Shown: positions 1-9,505 of the stretch, piece by piece
Layout: each line of letters begins with the position of its first letter
Position numbering within the stretch: position 1 is the first letter of the stretch
Assembly: GCA_021151805.1 (NCBI GenBank)
Contig: JAGKWN010000023.1
Coordinates: 1-45,247 of the forward strand
Source: Cytophagaceae bacterium
GTDB taxonomy: Bacteria; Bacteroidota; Bacteroidia; Cytophagales; Cytophagaceae
Reading direction: 5' to 3'
DNA length: 45,247 bases
The notes under the pieces: model-generated
Databases searched by the model: none
What the model was told of the DNA's origin: nothing
The model's input: the letters and a program-made list of their open reading frames with translations, nothing else
Program-made: the position numbers and the translations under genes

Positions 1-1512
1 TGTCAGAATAGTGAACTCGAAGTATTAACGAGGGAAATTCATTCTATAGACAAGGATGATTCTAACAATGATCTAACTGTTTTGAAAATCAAATTGATTC
101 AACTAACAAATGTTGTTTCGAGAATATGCCATATTTTGTCGGCTGATGAATATGATTCTTTGATTTTAAGATTAAATATTATAGATACTCTATTTCAAAA
201 GAGTAGAATGTGGCTAGGTGATTCAGGCAAATCAATAGGAGAATGCATTTTACTTTTGGAGTCAGTAATTAACAAATTCGCTACGCAAAAATCAGAAAAA
301 AGCATTAAACTAAATGCTTTGATGAGTCAAAATAGTTATGATTATATTATTTGTCCAACAGAAGATGAAGCGCAAAGCTTACGAAATTTTTTTATACAAA
401 ATTCTCAAATACGAATTATTTCTATAGCTGATCTAAATGATAATTTACTCTCACATAAGCCTATAAAAGCTGCTATAACAGGCTGGGCAAAATCAAATAA
501 TATTAATCGAATTCTTTCCTGTTTTTTACTTTCAGAGCTTACATTAATATTTTATGAATTCGAAAATGGATATTATAATTCATTGCTAAGAAGAAATAGG
601 AGATTAAACGATAATGTAAAATCAACTTTCAGTATCAAGGAAGGATTATTTTCTCATAGTGCATTAATATCTAAAGAGGCTAATGGATATATTTCATTTG
701 AAGATATTCATGAAAAAACAAACGAAAATGTATTCGATATTTTAGATCTGGAATTACGAATTGATAATGCACAATACTCAAAGTATATCGCAAAAGAAAA
801 TTCAAGCGAAAGTATAAAAGCAAAGAGAATAGATTTTACAGATGATTTTTTCATGTACTCAAGTGAATCCCATAAATTTTTGGTAATAAGTGGTTTGTTT
901 GAAAACAATTCAGAAAAGGTAAGTATTCATAGAAGAAAAATAGATGCTATTAAGCCAGGCGATGTGATTGCTCTTATAAATACTGACCGAGATATTTTAG
1001 CTGAATTAGTTGAAAAAACGACTTCTAAGAAAGATTTAGAAGCTGTAAAACAGTGGATAGATTTATGGAAAAAATTACTTAAAGAATATTATGCATCAAT
1101 TGGACATGATTTCAAAAGATTAGTCGAGGATTTGAGAATAAACCACTGCGAGAAACATCCTCTTACAATCAAGGCTTGGTTACAAGATGAAAACCGGATT
1201 GGCCCTGATGATAATTCAGATCTAATTAGTATTGCATTACTAACCAATTCAGATCTTTTGAATTCTAATATTACTAAGGTAAGGGATTCGATACGTAAAA
1301 TGACAGGATGGCGAATGAAAGCATCTGACTTCATTACTGAAAAAATTAAACAACAAATCTTTGAATTGGCAGATAGGACAATTATTGGTGAAAGGGTAGT
1401 TATAGAAGGTCTAGGGAGTGTATTTGTCTTAAAAGTCATTGAGATTTCCCCTATTTGGGAGAATATCGATGCTCGACATCATAATAAACTTTTACAAAAA
1501 GAAAAAATGTAA
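1..1512 (+). CDS. DrmE-like protein, 5'-truncated by window edge
   Basis: The frame is open from base 1, so the gene enters from outside the window; the first visible start-like codon (TTG at 82) is not a convincing start. About 503 C-terminal residues are visible. I see no signal peptide, membrane segment or classical catalytic motif. The C-terminal third has an IKPGDVIALI stretch, then a charged helical region and an HPLTIKAWLQ / IGPDDNSDLISIA segment. Size, lack of known motifs and position immediately upstream of helicase, drmA and drmB genes suggest the class 2 DISARM protein DrmE, whose role is unknown. The stop TAA overlaps the next ATG by one base (TAATG), which points to translational coupling. 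GC is very low, as in the rest of the island. The DrmE assignment is inference from context and general appearance. Confidence 0.5.
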   Translation, partial: CQNSELEVLTREIHSIDKDDSNNDLTVLKIKLIQLTNVVSRICHILSADEYDSLILRLNIIDTLFQKSRMWLGDSGKSIGECILLLESVINKFATQKSEKSIKLNALMSQNSYDYIICPTEDEAQSLRNFFIQNSQIRIISIADLNDNLLSHKPIKAAITGWAKSNNINRILSCFLLSELTLIFYEFENGYYNSLLRRNRRLNDNVKSTFSIKEGLFSHSALISKEANGYISFEDIHEKTNENVFDILDLELRIDNAQYSKYIAKENSSESIKAKRIDFTDDFFMYSSESHKFLVISGLFENNSEKVSIHRRKIDAIKPGDVIALINTDRDILAELVEKTTSKKDLEAVKQWIDLWKKLLKEYYASIGHDFKRLVEDLRINHCEKHPLTIKAWLQDENRIGPDDNSDLISIALLTNSDLLNSNITKVRDSIRKMTGWRMKASDFITEKIKQQIFELADRTIIGERVVIEGLGSVFVLKVIEISPIWENIDARHHNKLLQKEKM

Positions 1513-3251
1513 TGGCAAAAATGTTACCTCCATATATTGATAGAAGTTGTAAGAGCACAGCTGAAAAAATGATTTTTGAAACTCTGAAAAAAAGTTCTTT
1601 TACAAAAGATTGGGTTGTATTGCATTCACTTAACCTTTCACAGCATACTGTTCGTTTATATGGTGAGATTGACTTTCTGATCTTAATTCCTAATGGAGGA
1701 ATATATGTGATGGAGGTGAAAGGTGGTGATGTGAAATGTAAAGATGGAGTCTGGTATTTTACAGATAGATATGGAAATGTAAATAGGAATAAAAGCCCTT
1801 TTAATCAAGCCAGAGATGCTATGTTTTCTTTGCTGGCTGCCGTAGAAAAAGAATTTGGTAAAGGTCATAAATTAACAAGAGTTCTGTCTGGTTTTTTCTG
1901 TGCATTCCCGCAAATGAGCTTTGATAAGCACAGTGTTGAATATGAATCGTGGCAAATCCTTGATGAGACTTCTATTCAGAATGGGATAGAAGTGTTTTTT
2001 CAGAATTTGACTAATAGATTTATTGACAAACATAAAGGTCAAAAATGGTTTTCAGAAAGAGAATCTTTACCAGATGTTAATGATTTAAATATTCTTTGTG
2101 ATTTTTTCAGAGGTGACTTTGAAAGAGTACGCACTGCGAAAGAAAGATTATCAGAATTTGATAGAGCTGTTAAAAAGTATACAGAAGAGCAATACAGAGT
2201 TCTAGATTCATTTACAAATCATAATGAAAGATGCCTTATACAAGGTAGTGCAGGAACAGGAAAAACAATGATTGCTATTGAATCTGCGATTAGAGAAGCT
2301 GCGCAAGGGAAAACTGTTTTTTTAACATGTTACAATAGATTGATTGGTGAATGGATGCAGAAACAAACTGAAGATTGGAGAGATAAAATTACAGTTTCAA
2401 GCTTGCATAGTTTTTTATTTAAGCAATTAGAAGGATTTGAGTATGATACGTCGCAGAATAACAAACAGGATTTTTATAATAAGTATCTACCACTTTTGTT
2501 GAAAGAGTTATATCTGAAAGGAATAAATAAAAAGTTTGATAAGTTAATTATTGATGAAGGGCAAGATTTAATAAGATCAGAGTATCTTTCTTTATTTGAT
2601 TCTATGTTAAATGGTGGATTACAAAATGGTCGATGGGAAATTTATGGAGATTTTGAAAGACAAGCTATTTATGCCCAGGTTTCAAGAGATCGAATGATCG
2701 ATTTGCTTAAAGATTCAGGACAACATTCTAATTATTTATTAAAAGTTAATTGCCGAAATACGAAGCAAATAGGTGAAGAGACTTCTTTGATTTCAGGGTT
2801 TGACACACCTCCTTTTTTATTGGAATATTTAGAGGGAATTCCTGTAGAATATATTTTTTATAATGATAGGGTCAATCAAAGACAAATACTTATTGAACAG
2901 CTTGAAAAATTTTCGAACAATAATATACCTATTAATGAGTTGGTAATTATTTCTCCTAAGAAAATTGAATCCTCTTGTATCGAATCAATTCCTGGTTATA
3001 CAATTAAGGAAATTAAAAACTGTAATGAACCTTCTTCTCTTATAACTTACTACAATTTTGCAACTATTCAATCTTATAAAGGAATGGAGTGTAATTATGT
3101 TGTAATTACAGATGTTGAACATTTATCAACTGAAATTGCAAAATCTTTACTATATGTTGGAATGAGCAGAGCCAAATATGGCCTAGTACTTTTAATTGCG
3201 GAATCAATGCGAGGAGAGTACAGAGAAATTCTTAGAAAAAAACTAAACTAG
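1512..3251 (+). CDS. NERD nuclease-domain / superfamily 1 (UvrD-like) DNA helicase
   Basis: The 579-aa protein has two parts. Residues about 15-130 look like a NERD (nuclease-related) domain of the PD-(D/E)XK type: E18, the GEID stretch with D54, and E68-V-K70 in YVMEVKGG. The remainder is a complete SF1 helicase: Walker A GSAGTGKT at 245-252, Walker B IIDEGQD at about 346-352, a motif V-like SYKGMECNYVVI, and motif VI YVGMSRAK near the C-terminus. NERD-helicases are known as probable DNA-processing enzymes; the DNA-end or strand specificity cannot be read from sequence. It is coupled to the upstream DrmE-like gene by a 1-nt overlap and ends one base before the drmA-like ATG, so it is an integral operon member. 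This gene is not one of the standard DISARM components I know (drmD is a SNF2-type helicase). Confidence 0.85.
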   Translation: MAKMLPPYIDRSCKSTAEKMIFETLKKSSFTKDWVVLHSLNLSQHTVRLYGEIDFLILIPNGGIYVMEVKGGDVKCKDGVWYFTDRYGNVNRNKSPFNQARDAMFSLLAAVEKEFGKGHKLTRVLSGFFCAFPQMSFDKHSVEYESWQILDETSIQNGIEVFFQNLTNRFIDKHKGQKWFSERESLPDVNDLNILCDFFRGDFERVRTAKERLSEFDRAVKKYTEEQYRVLDSFTNHNERCLIQGSAGTGKTMIAIESAIREAAQGKTVFLTCYNRLIGEWMQKQTEDWRDKITVSSLHSFLFKQLEGFEYDTSQNNKQDFYNKYLPLLLKELYLKGINKKFDKLIIDEGQDLIRSEYLSLFDSMLNGGLQNGRWEIYGDFERQAIYAQVSRDRMIDLLKDSGQHSNYLLKVNCRNTKQIGEETSLISGFDTPPFLLEYLEGIPVEYIFYNDRVNQRQILIEQLEKFSNNNIPINELVIISPKKIESSCIESIPGYTIKEIKNCNEPSSLITYYNFATIQSYKGMECNYVVITDVEHLSTEIAKSLLYVGMSRAKYGLVLLIAESMRGEYREILRKKLN

Positions 3252-3252
3252 A

Positions 3253-6200
3253 ATGAGAGTCGATATTTTAAAATTTATAAAAAAGGAACTTATAGGACCA
3301 GATCCTATTAAGCCACACATTCAAGGAAATGGTGAAGAAATTCTGATAAATGAGCCACCAAGATTGAGGTATGGCGCAGGTGTACTTTTTCCTAAAGCGG
3401 CCACTATTGAAAAAATAGATTCAAATACCAGAGAGGAGGAAAATGTATTAGAGAAAGCGGAAGATGAAAACAGTGGAGTTGATGACCCGGTTAAGTTAGA
3501 AGCTAGTACAGTGCCCGATGATATGACAGAAGATTTTGAAGAAGAAATTGGACTTGCAAACTCATTTCTTCCTTCTGCAATGGGCTTCAGCTGTTTGGCT
3601 ATAATTCCTAAAGATGGATTTACTGTAAAAGTGAATCTTGGAGCTTATGAAATAAAGGATTATAACTATCAAAAGGAAGATGGTACTATCGGTAAAAGAA
3701 ATGCTTATTATCGAATTCCTCTTGATCAGGAATTGAAAATTAATGCTTCTGAAATTCCTATTGATTCTGGGAAATCCATAGATAAACGATTAATTGATAT
3801 TAATGGAAAAGAACTTAAGATCAAATTAAATATTCGGAACAGAACACACGGAGCTACTTCAGATAAAAATATTCATTTGCTCACATTCACTCTTATAAAT
3901 ATTAATAGTGGAGGAACAGAACATATTAATAATGAGGATTGCTTCTTTCAAGTGTCCTTTTCAGTAAATGCAGATGAAAACTGTTTTTCCCCTTACAAAG
4001 TAGCAGCATCAAAAACGGATAAAGATGATGAAAAGTCTAATCTACTTTTGTTTAGGAATAAAAAAACTTTTGCTGTAGGTCATGGTTGTTCACCGTCATG
4101 GAATGACAATGATATTGATTTTACGAATTCTATTGTTTCTGAATCTATACCTGTCTATGAAATAAAACCAATTGTTCCGAATGAGTTAAAAAATATTGAA
4201 TTAAAAATGTTTGACTTAAGTGATTTGTCAAATAAAGATATCTCTTCTAATCTTGAAAAACTTATTTCAGAGTATGGAACATGGATTGACTCTCAAGAAG
4301 AAATAGCAAATAATGAGTTGCAAGACGAGCTTTTAGAAACAGCTTTACGTCACATCAAGAGTTGTCGTTTATGTTTACAACGAATGAAAGAAGGTGTAGA
4401 ATTACTTAATAATAATGATAAAGTTAACCGTGCTTTTAGATTAATGAATCGAGCAATGTTGCTACAACAACTACACTATAGTATTGATACAAGAAATTGG
4501 ATTATAGATCGTGGCATCATTACAGGTTTAAAAGCAGCAATAATCCCCAATATAAATGATAATTCAACTTGGAAACAAGGACTTGGAGCTTGGAGACCTT
4601 TTCAGTTAGCCTTCATAATAATGAATCTTAATGCAATGTTTGATTCAGATCATGGAGATAGAAAAATGGTTGATCTAATTTGGTTCCCCACTGGTGGAGG
4701 TAAAACCGAAGCATACTTAGGATTATCAGCATTTACAATTTTCCTTAAACGATTAAAAGATAAAAACGATTCAGGTACAACTGTATTGATGCGTTACACA
4801 CTTAGATTGCTTACAGCTCAGCAATTTCACAGGGCAGCTTCATTGATCTGTGCATGTGATAAGATTAGAAAAGAAAACGAAGATGAGTTGGGAATGGATA
4901 GGATTTCAATTGGCCTTTGGGTAGGAGAATTGACTCCAAACAAAAGAGATCAAGGAAGAAAGGCTTTTCAACTAATGGACCAAGGCAGAGAAGAGGAAAA
5001 TCCTTTTATCGTTTTGAAATGCCCATGGTGCGGTGCGCAAATGGGTTATTTAAAAGATGCAAAGGTAAATAAAGTCAAAGGCTATAAACGCAGAAAAATT
5101 GGAACACACGAAACAATTGTTTACCAATGTGATAATCTGCAATGCGATTTTTCAAAGACTGATTTTAATCTGCCGCTAATTGTAATTGACGAGGACATTT
5201 ATGACAGACCTCCTTCTCTTTTAATTGGAACAGTTGATAAGTTTGCTATGCTTACATGGCGCCCAGAAGCTAAGTCTATTTTTGGCTTTAGAGATAATGA
5301 AAGGATATTTTCACCACCAGAGTTAATTATTCAAGATGAGTTGCATTTAATTTCAGGTCCATTAGGTTCAATGGTTGGATTGTATGAAACAATGATAGAA
5401 GAGCTTTGTACTGTAAATAACATTAAACCCAAAATTGTCGCATCATCAGCTACAATAAGTAGAGCTAAAGAACAAATTAATTCACTTTATGGAAGAGGAA
5501 CTGATAATGTGAATATTTTTCCTGCTCAATGTTTGAATGCAGGCGATTCTTTTTTCGCGTATGAAGATCGATTAAGCACTGGGAGAATCTATGCTGGTAT
5601 ATTTGCTTCTGCATTGCCTTCTCATGCAACTGCACAAGTAAGAATGCTATCCTCTTTATTGCAATCTGTAAAATCAATTCCTGTTTCAGATGAAAAAGAC
5701 AGAGATCCTTATTGGACTGTGTTAACATACTTCAATAGCATTCGGGAATTAGGTCATGCTGCTACACTTATTCGTGCAGATATTAGAGAGTACATGAATT
5801 CAATTTGGATTCGTAAATCAATTAAGAATGAAGAAAGAAGATTCATTAACAGAGATATCGAATTGACTAGTCGTATAAATGGAAATGACATTCCTGAATA
5901 TCTTGAGCAACTTTCAAAATCATGGACAGGTGATAAGTCTGAGTATCCAGTGGATGTGTGCCTTGCGACAAACATGATCTCTGTTGGGGTTGATATTCCA
6001 AGATTAGGATTGATGACAGTAATAGGTCAGCCTAAAACAACATCAGAATATATTCAAACAACAAGCCGTGTAGGACGTTCGAAGAAAGGCCCAGGACTTG
6101 TTTTTACAATTTATAATTGCTCAAAACCAAGAGATCGTTCACACTTTGAACACTTTCAGGAATACCATTCAAAAATATACAGTAAGGTTGAACCAACAAG

Positions 6201-6621
6201 CGTTACACCATTTTCAGCCCCTGCAAGAGAAAGAGCATTGCATGCAATACTTGTTGGTTTAATTAGATTTTATTCAACAAACGAAAGCTCTAGTACTCCA
6301 AAACCATTTCCTCAAAAAGATGTTATAGAAAGAGTAACACAAATAATTTGCGATAGAGTTAATTTAATAGATGAAGAGGAGTATGAGAAAACTTTATCTT
6401 TGATTGAAGAAAAACTAGAATATTGGAAAAATGAATTGCCACTGGTATATGGCTCATTCGGACAACAAACAAACATACCTTTAATGTATCCAGCGGGAAC
6501 TAATCCCTCTGAGGATATACAAGAGCGAGCATGGGCAACACCAACATCAATGAGGAATGTTGATTCAACCTGTGACGCATATGTTATACCAGCTGAATAT
6601 ATAAACATAGATAATAATTAA
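3253..6621 (+). CDS. drmA: DrmA-like DISARM helicase
   Basis: A 1122-aa superfamily 2 helicase. Walker A FPTGGGKT lies at about 478-485, the DEAH-like box DELH at 695-698, SAT at about 731, and a C-terminal helicase lobe with NMISVGVDIPR (about 907) and the TSRVGRS arginine-finger motif (938-943). A zinc-ribbon-like CPWC pair at about 590-593 followed by two cysteines near 626-631 sits between the lobes. Residues 1-470 form a large non-helicase N-terminal region. This length, the split motor and the pairing with a DUF1998 protein match DrmA, the core DISARM helicase proposed to act with DrmB on unmodified or single-stranded phage DNA. It starts 1 nt after the NERD-helicase stop and ends 3 nt before the drmB ATG. 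All key helicase residues are present, so it should be active. Confidence 0.82.
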   Translation: MRVDILKFIKKELIGPDPIKPHIQGNGEEILINEPPRLRYGAGVLFPKAATIEKIDSNTREEENVLEKAEDENSGVDDPVKLEASTVPDDMTEDFEEEIGLANSFLPSAMGFSCLAIIPKDGFTVKVNLGAYEIKDYNYQKEDGTIGKRNAYYRIPLDQELKINASEIPIDSGKSIDKRLIDINGKELKIKLNIRNRTHGATSDKNIHLLTFTLININSGGTEHINNEDCFFQVSFSVNADENCFSPYKVAASKTDKDDEKSNLLLFRNKKTFAVGHGCSPSWNDNDIDFTNSIVSESIPVYEIKPIVPNELKNIELKMFDLSDLSNKDISSNLEKLISEYGTWIDSQEEIANNELQDELLETALRHIKSCRLCLQRMKEGVELLNNNDKVNRAFRLMNRAMLLQQLHYSIDTRNWIIDRGIITGLKAAIIPNINDNSTWKQGLGAWRPFQLAFIIMNLNAMFDSDHGDRKMVDLIWFPTGGGKTEAYLGLSAFTIFLKRLKDKNDSGTTVLMRYTLRLLTAQQFHRAASLICACDKIRKENEDELGMDRISIGLWVGELTPNKRDQGRKAFQLMDQGREEENPFIVLKCPWCGAQMGYLKDAKVNKVKGYKRRKIGTHETIVYQCDNLQCDFSKTDFNLPLIVIDEDIYDRPPSLLIGTVDKFAMLTWRPEAKSIFGFRDNERIFSPPELIIQDELHLISGPLGSMVGLYETMIEELCTVNNIKPKIVASSATISRAKEQINSLYGRGTDNVNIFPAQCLNAGDSFFAYEDRLSTGRIYAGIFASALPSHATAQVRMLSSLLQSVKSIPVSDEKDRDPYWTVLTYFNSIRELGHAATLIRADIREYMNSIWIRKSIKNEERRFINRDIELTSRINGNDIPEYLEQLSKSWTGDKSEYPVDVCLATNMISVGVDIPRLGLMTVIGQPKTTSEYIQTTSRVGRSKKGPGLVFTIYNCSKPRDRSHFEHFQEYHSKIYSKVEPTSVTPFSAPARERALHAILVGLIRFYSTNESSSTPKPFPQKDVIERVTQIICDRVNLIDEEEYEKTLSLIEEKLEYWKNELPLVYGSFGQQTNIPLMYPAGTNPSEDIQERAWATPTSMRNVDSTCDAYVIPAEYINIDNN

Positions 6622-6624
6622 GTT

Positions 6625-8499
6625 ATGCCAGCAAAAAAGCCAATTAGAAGATCTCAACTAATTTCACCATGGGGAGTTGGTCAGATGATAAACTTTCCAA
6701 AGGATGAGTCATTAATGGTCGTTGGACTTGACATGTGGGAGGAAAAATTTAGGACCATTTCAGAAATAGAAGAATTTAAGGTTAAAGAAGAACGATTAGC
6801 AAAAAGACTAGGAGTAAAAGAATTTAGATTACCTCCTGATTTTAGAGATTCTGGACAAGGTATTACAAATCACTCGTTAAAAATACCATTTGTAAGATTT
6901 CCCAGATGGCATTATTGTACGCGATGTGGACATATGGAAAAAATTTCAATTTATGATTCACAAAAACCAACATGTTCTGGAATTTCTTTTGCTTCAGGAA
7001 GATCATGTAGTGATATTCCTGAGAGGAAAAGACAGCGTTTAATACCTGTTCGTTTTATTGCAATATGCTCTGATGGACATATTGAGGATTTCCCTTTCAT
7101 GCAATGGGTACATGAGGGAGTGGTACCTGATGGTACCCATAATTTAAGGCTTAGAGCTGGAAGAAGTTCAGGAACGTTATCCGGTATAGAAATTACTTGT
7201 AGTTGTGATGCACATAAAACCATGGCTGGTGCATTTAATGAACAGTCTCTAACAAGGATCGGAATCACTTGTTCCGGTGGGAAACCATGGGTAGGACAGG
7301 AAGCGGATAGAAATAATACTACACATTGTGGACAACATCTGATAGTAGTTCAGAAAGGGGCATCAAATGTTTATTTTTCACAGGTTCGTAGTTCTATTTA
7401 TTTGCCTCAATGGGAAAAATCAATTGATAGAAAAATTATAGAAGTATTAGAAAAAAACTGGATTTTGCTCTCTTCTGGACTTGTGAATGGAGAATTTGAT
7501 AAAATGAGATTTGAATTTGTAGCAGAGCAAAAATTTAATCCAGAAAAAAAAGATTATTATACCGAGAAACTATTAGAGGCGGCAAAAGTTAGACAATCAG
7601 GTGCAGATTTAAATGAATTTGGAGATGAGGAAGAGAGATACAGAAAGGTAGAGTATAAATATATGGTTGAAGGTGCTGGTTGGGAAAATGAAGATTTTTA
7701 TTGTGAGAAAGTTTTATCAGACCAATACGATTCTAATTCTTATAACCCCTTTATTAAAGCTGGTTTTTCTAGTATAGGATTGTTACATAAATTGAGAGAA
7801 ACGCGCGCGTTTACGGGATTTTCCAGATGGCTTCCAGATGATGGTAAATCTTTAGTAGAAAAAAAGAATTTCATTAAGCTAGGACAAAAAATAGAATGGC
7901 TACCAGCAATCGTTGTAAGAGGGGAGGGCGTATTTTTCGAATTTGATAACAAACGCTTAAAGGAATGGGCGAATAATAATGAAATCAAAAGTAGAGTAAA
8001 ATTCTTGTCTGATAATTATAACAAGCCTCGAGAAGCAAAAAGCCAGAAACGAAGAGAGATTAATCCAGAGTTTGTATTAATTCACACATTTGCTCATCTG
8101 ATTATAAATCAGTTTAGTTATGAATGTGGATACGGAAGTTCTTCTTTGAGAGAAAGGATTTATTGTAGCATAGAATCTTCTATAGATTCTATGAATGGAG
8201 TTTTGATTTATACTGCTTCAGGTGATTCGGAAGGTTCTTTAGGAGGGCTCGTTAGGCAAGGTAAGCCAGGTAACCTTGAAACCATTGTTTATAATGCAAT
8301 TGAAAATGCAAGATGGTGCTCAAGTGATCCAGTATGTATAGATAGTCATGGACAAGGACCAAATTCTTGTAATCTAGCTGCATGTCATAATTGTTCATTG
8401 CTACCTGAAACTTGTTGTGAAGAGTCAAATATGTTATTAGACCGTGCAATGATTATTGGAACACTAGATAATCCTTCAATCGGTTATTTTAATTTCTGA
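6625..8499 (+). CDS. drmB: DrmB-like DUF1998 protein
   Basis: A 624-aa protein beginning RRSQLISPWGVGQ, the usual DrmB opening of an R-x-SQ motif and a Gly-rich turn. Cysteine pairs CTRCGHMEK and CSGISFASGRSC (about residues 97-130) and CSCDAH form probable zinc sites. The C-terminus is a full DUF1998 domain: HTFAHLI, then YTASGDSEGSLGGL, then the cysteine cluster DPVCIDS / CNLAACHNCSLLPETCC. DrmB partners DrmA in DISARM and the pair forms the DNA-engaging core. No drmC (phospholipase-D nuclease) follows; instead the next gene is convergent, and their 3' ends overlap by 11 bp (8489-8499). Confidence 0.85.
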   Translation: MPAKKPIRRSQLISPWGVGQMINFPKDESLMVVGLDMWEEKFRTISEIEEFKVKEERLAKRLGVKEFRLPPDFRDSGQGITNHSLKIPFVRFPRWHYCTRCGHMEKISIYDSQKPTCSGISFASGRSCSDIPERKRQRLIPVRFIAICSDGHIEDFPFMQWVHEGVVPDGTHNLRLRAGRSSGTLSGIEITCSCDAHKTMAGAFNEQSLTRIGITCSGGKPWVGQEADRNNTTHCGQHLIVVQKGASNVYFSQVRSSIYLPQWEKSIDRKIIEVLEKNWILLSSGLVNGEFDKMRFEFVAEQKFNPEKKDYYTEKLLEAAKVRQSGADLNEFGDEEERYRKVEYKYMVEGAGWENEDFYCEKVLSDQYDSNSYNPFIKAGFSSIGLLHKLRETRAFTGFSRWLPDDGKSLVEKKNFIKLGQKIEWLPAIVVRGEGVFFEFDNKRLKEWANNNEIKSRVKFLSDNYNKPREAKSQKRREINPEFVLIHTFAHLIINQFSYECGYGSSSLRERIYCSIESSIDSMNGVLIYTASGDSEGSLGGLVRQGKPGNLETIVYNAIENARWCSSDPVCIDSHGQGPNSCNLAACHNCSLLPETCCEESNMLLDRAMIIGTLDNPSIGYFNF

Positions 8500-9505
8500 G
8501 AAATATTTGAAAAATATTCCACCTTTTTTTTAAGGCATCTTGTGAAAGATAAAAATCAGGTTTGTTAATTTTAATTTTGGTTCCTTGATGTTCTTGATAA
8601 TGTGTTCTTATTAACGGATGGATATCAATTTCCAATGTTTCTGGATTAATTCCAATGAGGTTTAAATCAAACAATCTATGCAAATCAATACGTAATAAAA
8701 GACCATTTTGGGGATGATGGTCTTTTTTTCCTCTATATGGGTTTATATGGCTAGCCTCTATAGTTTGCGGAAGATCTATTCCAGATATCATGCAGTAGGA
8801 GCCATGGATTTTTATTAGTGTATTGCGAAATTCTACTTGTCCTTGTCTGCTCTTGACAAACATTGGTTTTATTGGCCTTTCATCTTTTTCCACTATTTTA
8901 TACTCCGCCAAATTATTTATGGAATATGATTCATCAGGTTCTAATGTTAACAAAACGCTTTGTAATGGAATATTTGTAGTAGCGAATAGATTATCAATTA
9001 AATCAATTTTTGCAGGTTGAATAGAATAATATTTATTTCTTTTAATGTAAAAATTATCAAGAATTTTAACAGATTTATGAAGGCTAGAGGCTTTAAACGT
9101 CGACTTGTAATTAGCAATATACTCGTCAACAATTATGTTTTCTTCAATTGGTTCATCAAATTCATGCTTTTTGCGACATTTGTATTTTGGATTTTTAGAT
9201 TCTCTTTTATAATGTTCTTGAGTATTACAAATAGGACATCTATATCTAATCTTTGGAATATTTTTAACAAGGTCTATTGAAGTTATGATGGCATGGCCTA
9301 GTACAAACTTTTTATTTACAATAACGACAATATCACCAGTTTTTATTTTATCATGATTTTTTACATTTGTATCAAATACATAATGTGATATTGGATCATC
9401 TGGATAGCCTTTATTGCCTCCAAATGAACTTTCAGATCCTTTTGTTTTTAGAATCCATAATTTTTGGGTAGACATATCATCTAGAATTAATAATTTCTTT
9501 CTCAC
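8489..9505 (-). CDS. HNH endonuclease with PUA/EVE-like N-terminal domain
   Basis: A 338-aa protein (GTG start; an ATG 10 codons later, at 9475, giving MSTQKLWILK, is an equally plausible start). Residues about 12-85 have the look of a PUA/EVE/YTH-type fold (KTGDIVVIVNKKFVLGHAIITSI), the fold used by several modified-DNA readers. C90/C93 with C110 and H114 form a zinc-finger-like segment. The C-terminal HNH nuclease has ASHINPYRGKKDHH (H253, N255, H263), NGLLLRIDLHRLFD (N267, D274, H276) and C238. Such fusions are typical of McrA-like modification-dependent restriction enzymes, but the EVE call is my reading and was not searched. The gene is low GC like the DISARM-like operon, opposes it, and overlaps drmB by 11 bp. 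Its start overlaps the XRE gene stop (GTGA at 9502-9505), suggesting co-transcription with that regulator. Confidence 0.75.
   Translation of the reverse strand: MRKKLLILDDMSTQKLWILKTKGSESSFGGNKGYPDDPISHYVFDTNVKNHDKIKTGDIVVIVNKKFVLGHAIITSIDLVKNIPKIRYRCPICNTQEHYKRESKNPKYKCRKKHEFDEPIEENIIVDEYIANYKSTFKASSLHKSVKILDNFYIKRNKYYSIQPAKIDLIDNLFATTNIPLQSVLLTLEPDESYSINNLAEYKIVEKDERPIKPMFVKSRQGQVEFRNTLIKIHGSYCMISGIDLPQTIEASHINPYRGKKDHHPQNGLLLRIDLHRLFDLNLIGINPETLEIDIHPLIRTHYQEHQGTKIKINKPDFYLSQDALKKRWNIFQIFLRN

Noticed and set aside
82..1512. TTG at 82 as the start of the DrmE-like gene
   Set aside because: The frame is open to base 1 and the upstream codons look coding, so the gene is cut by the window edge.
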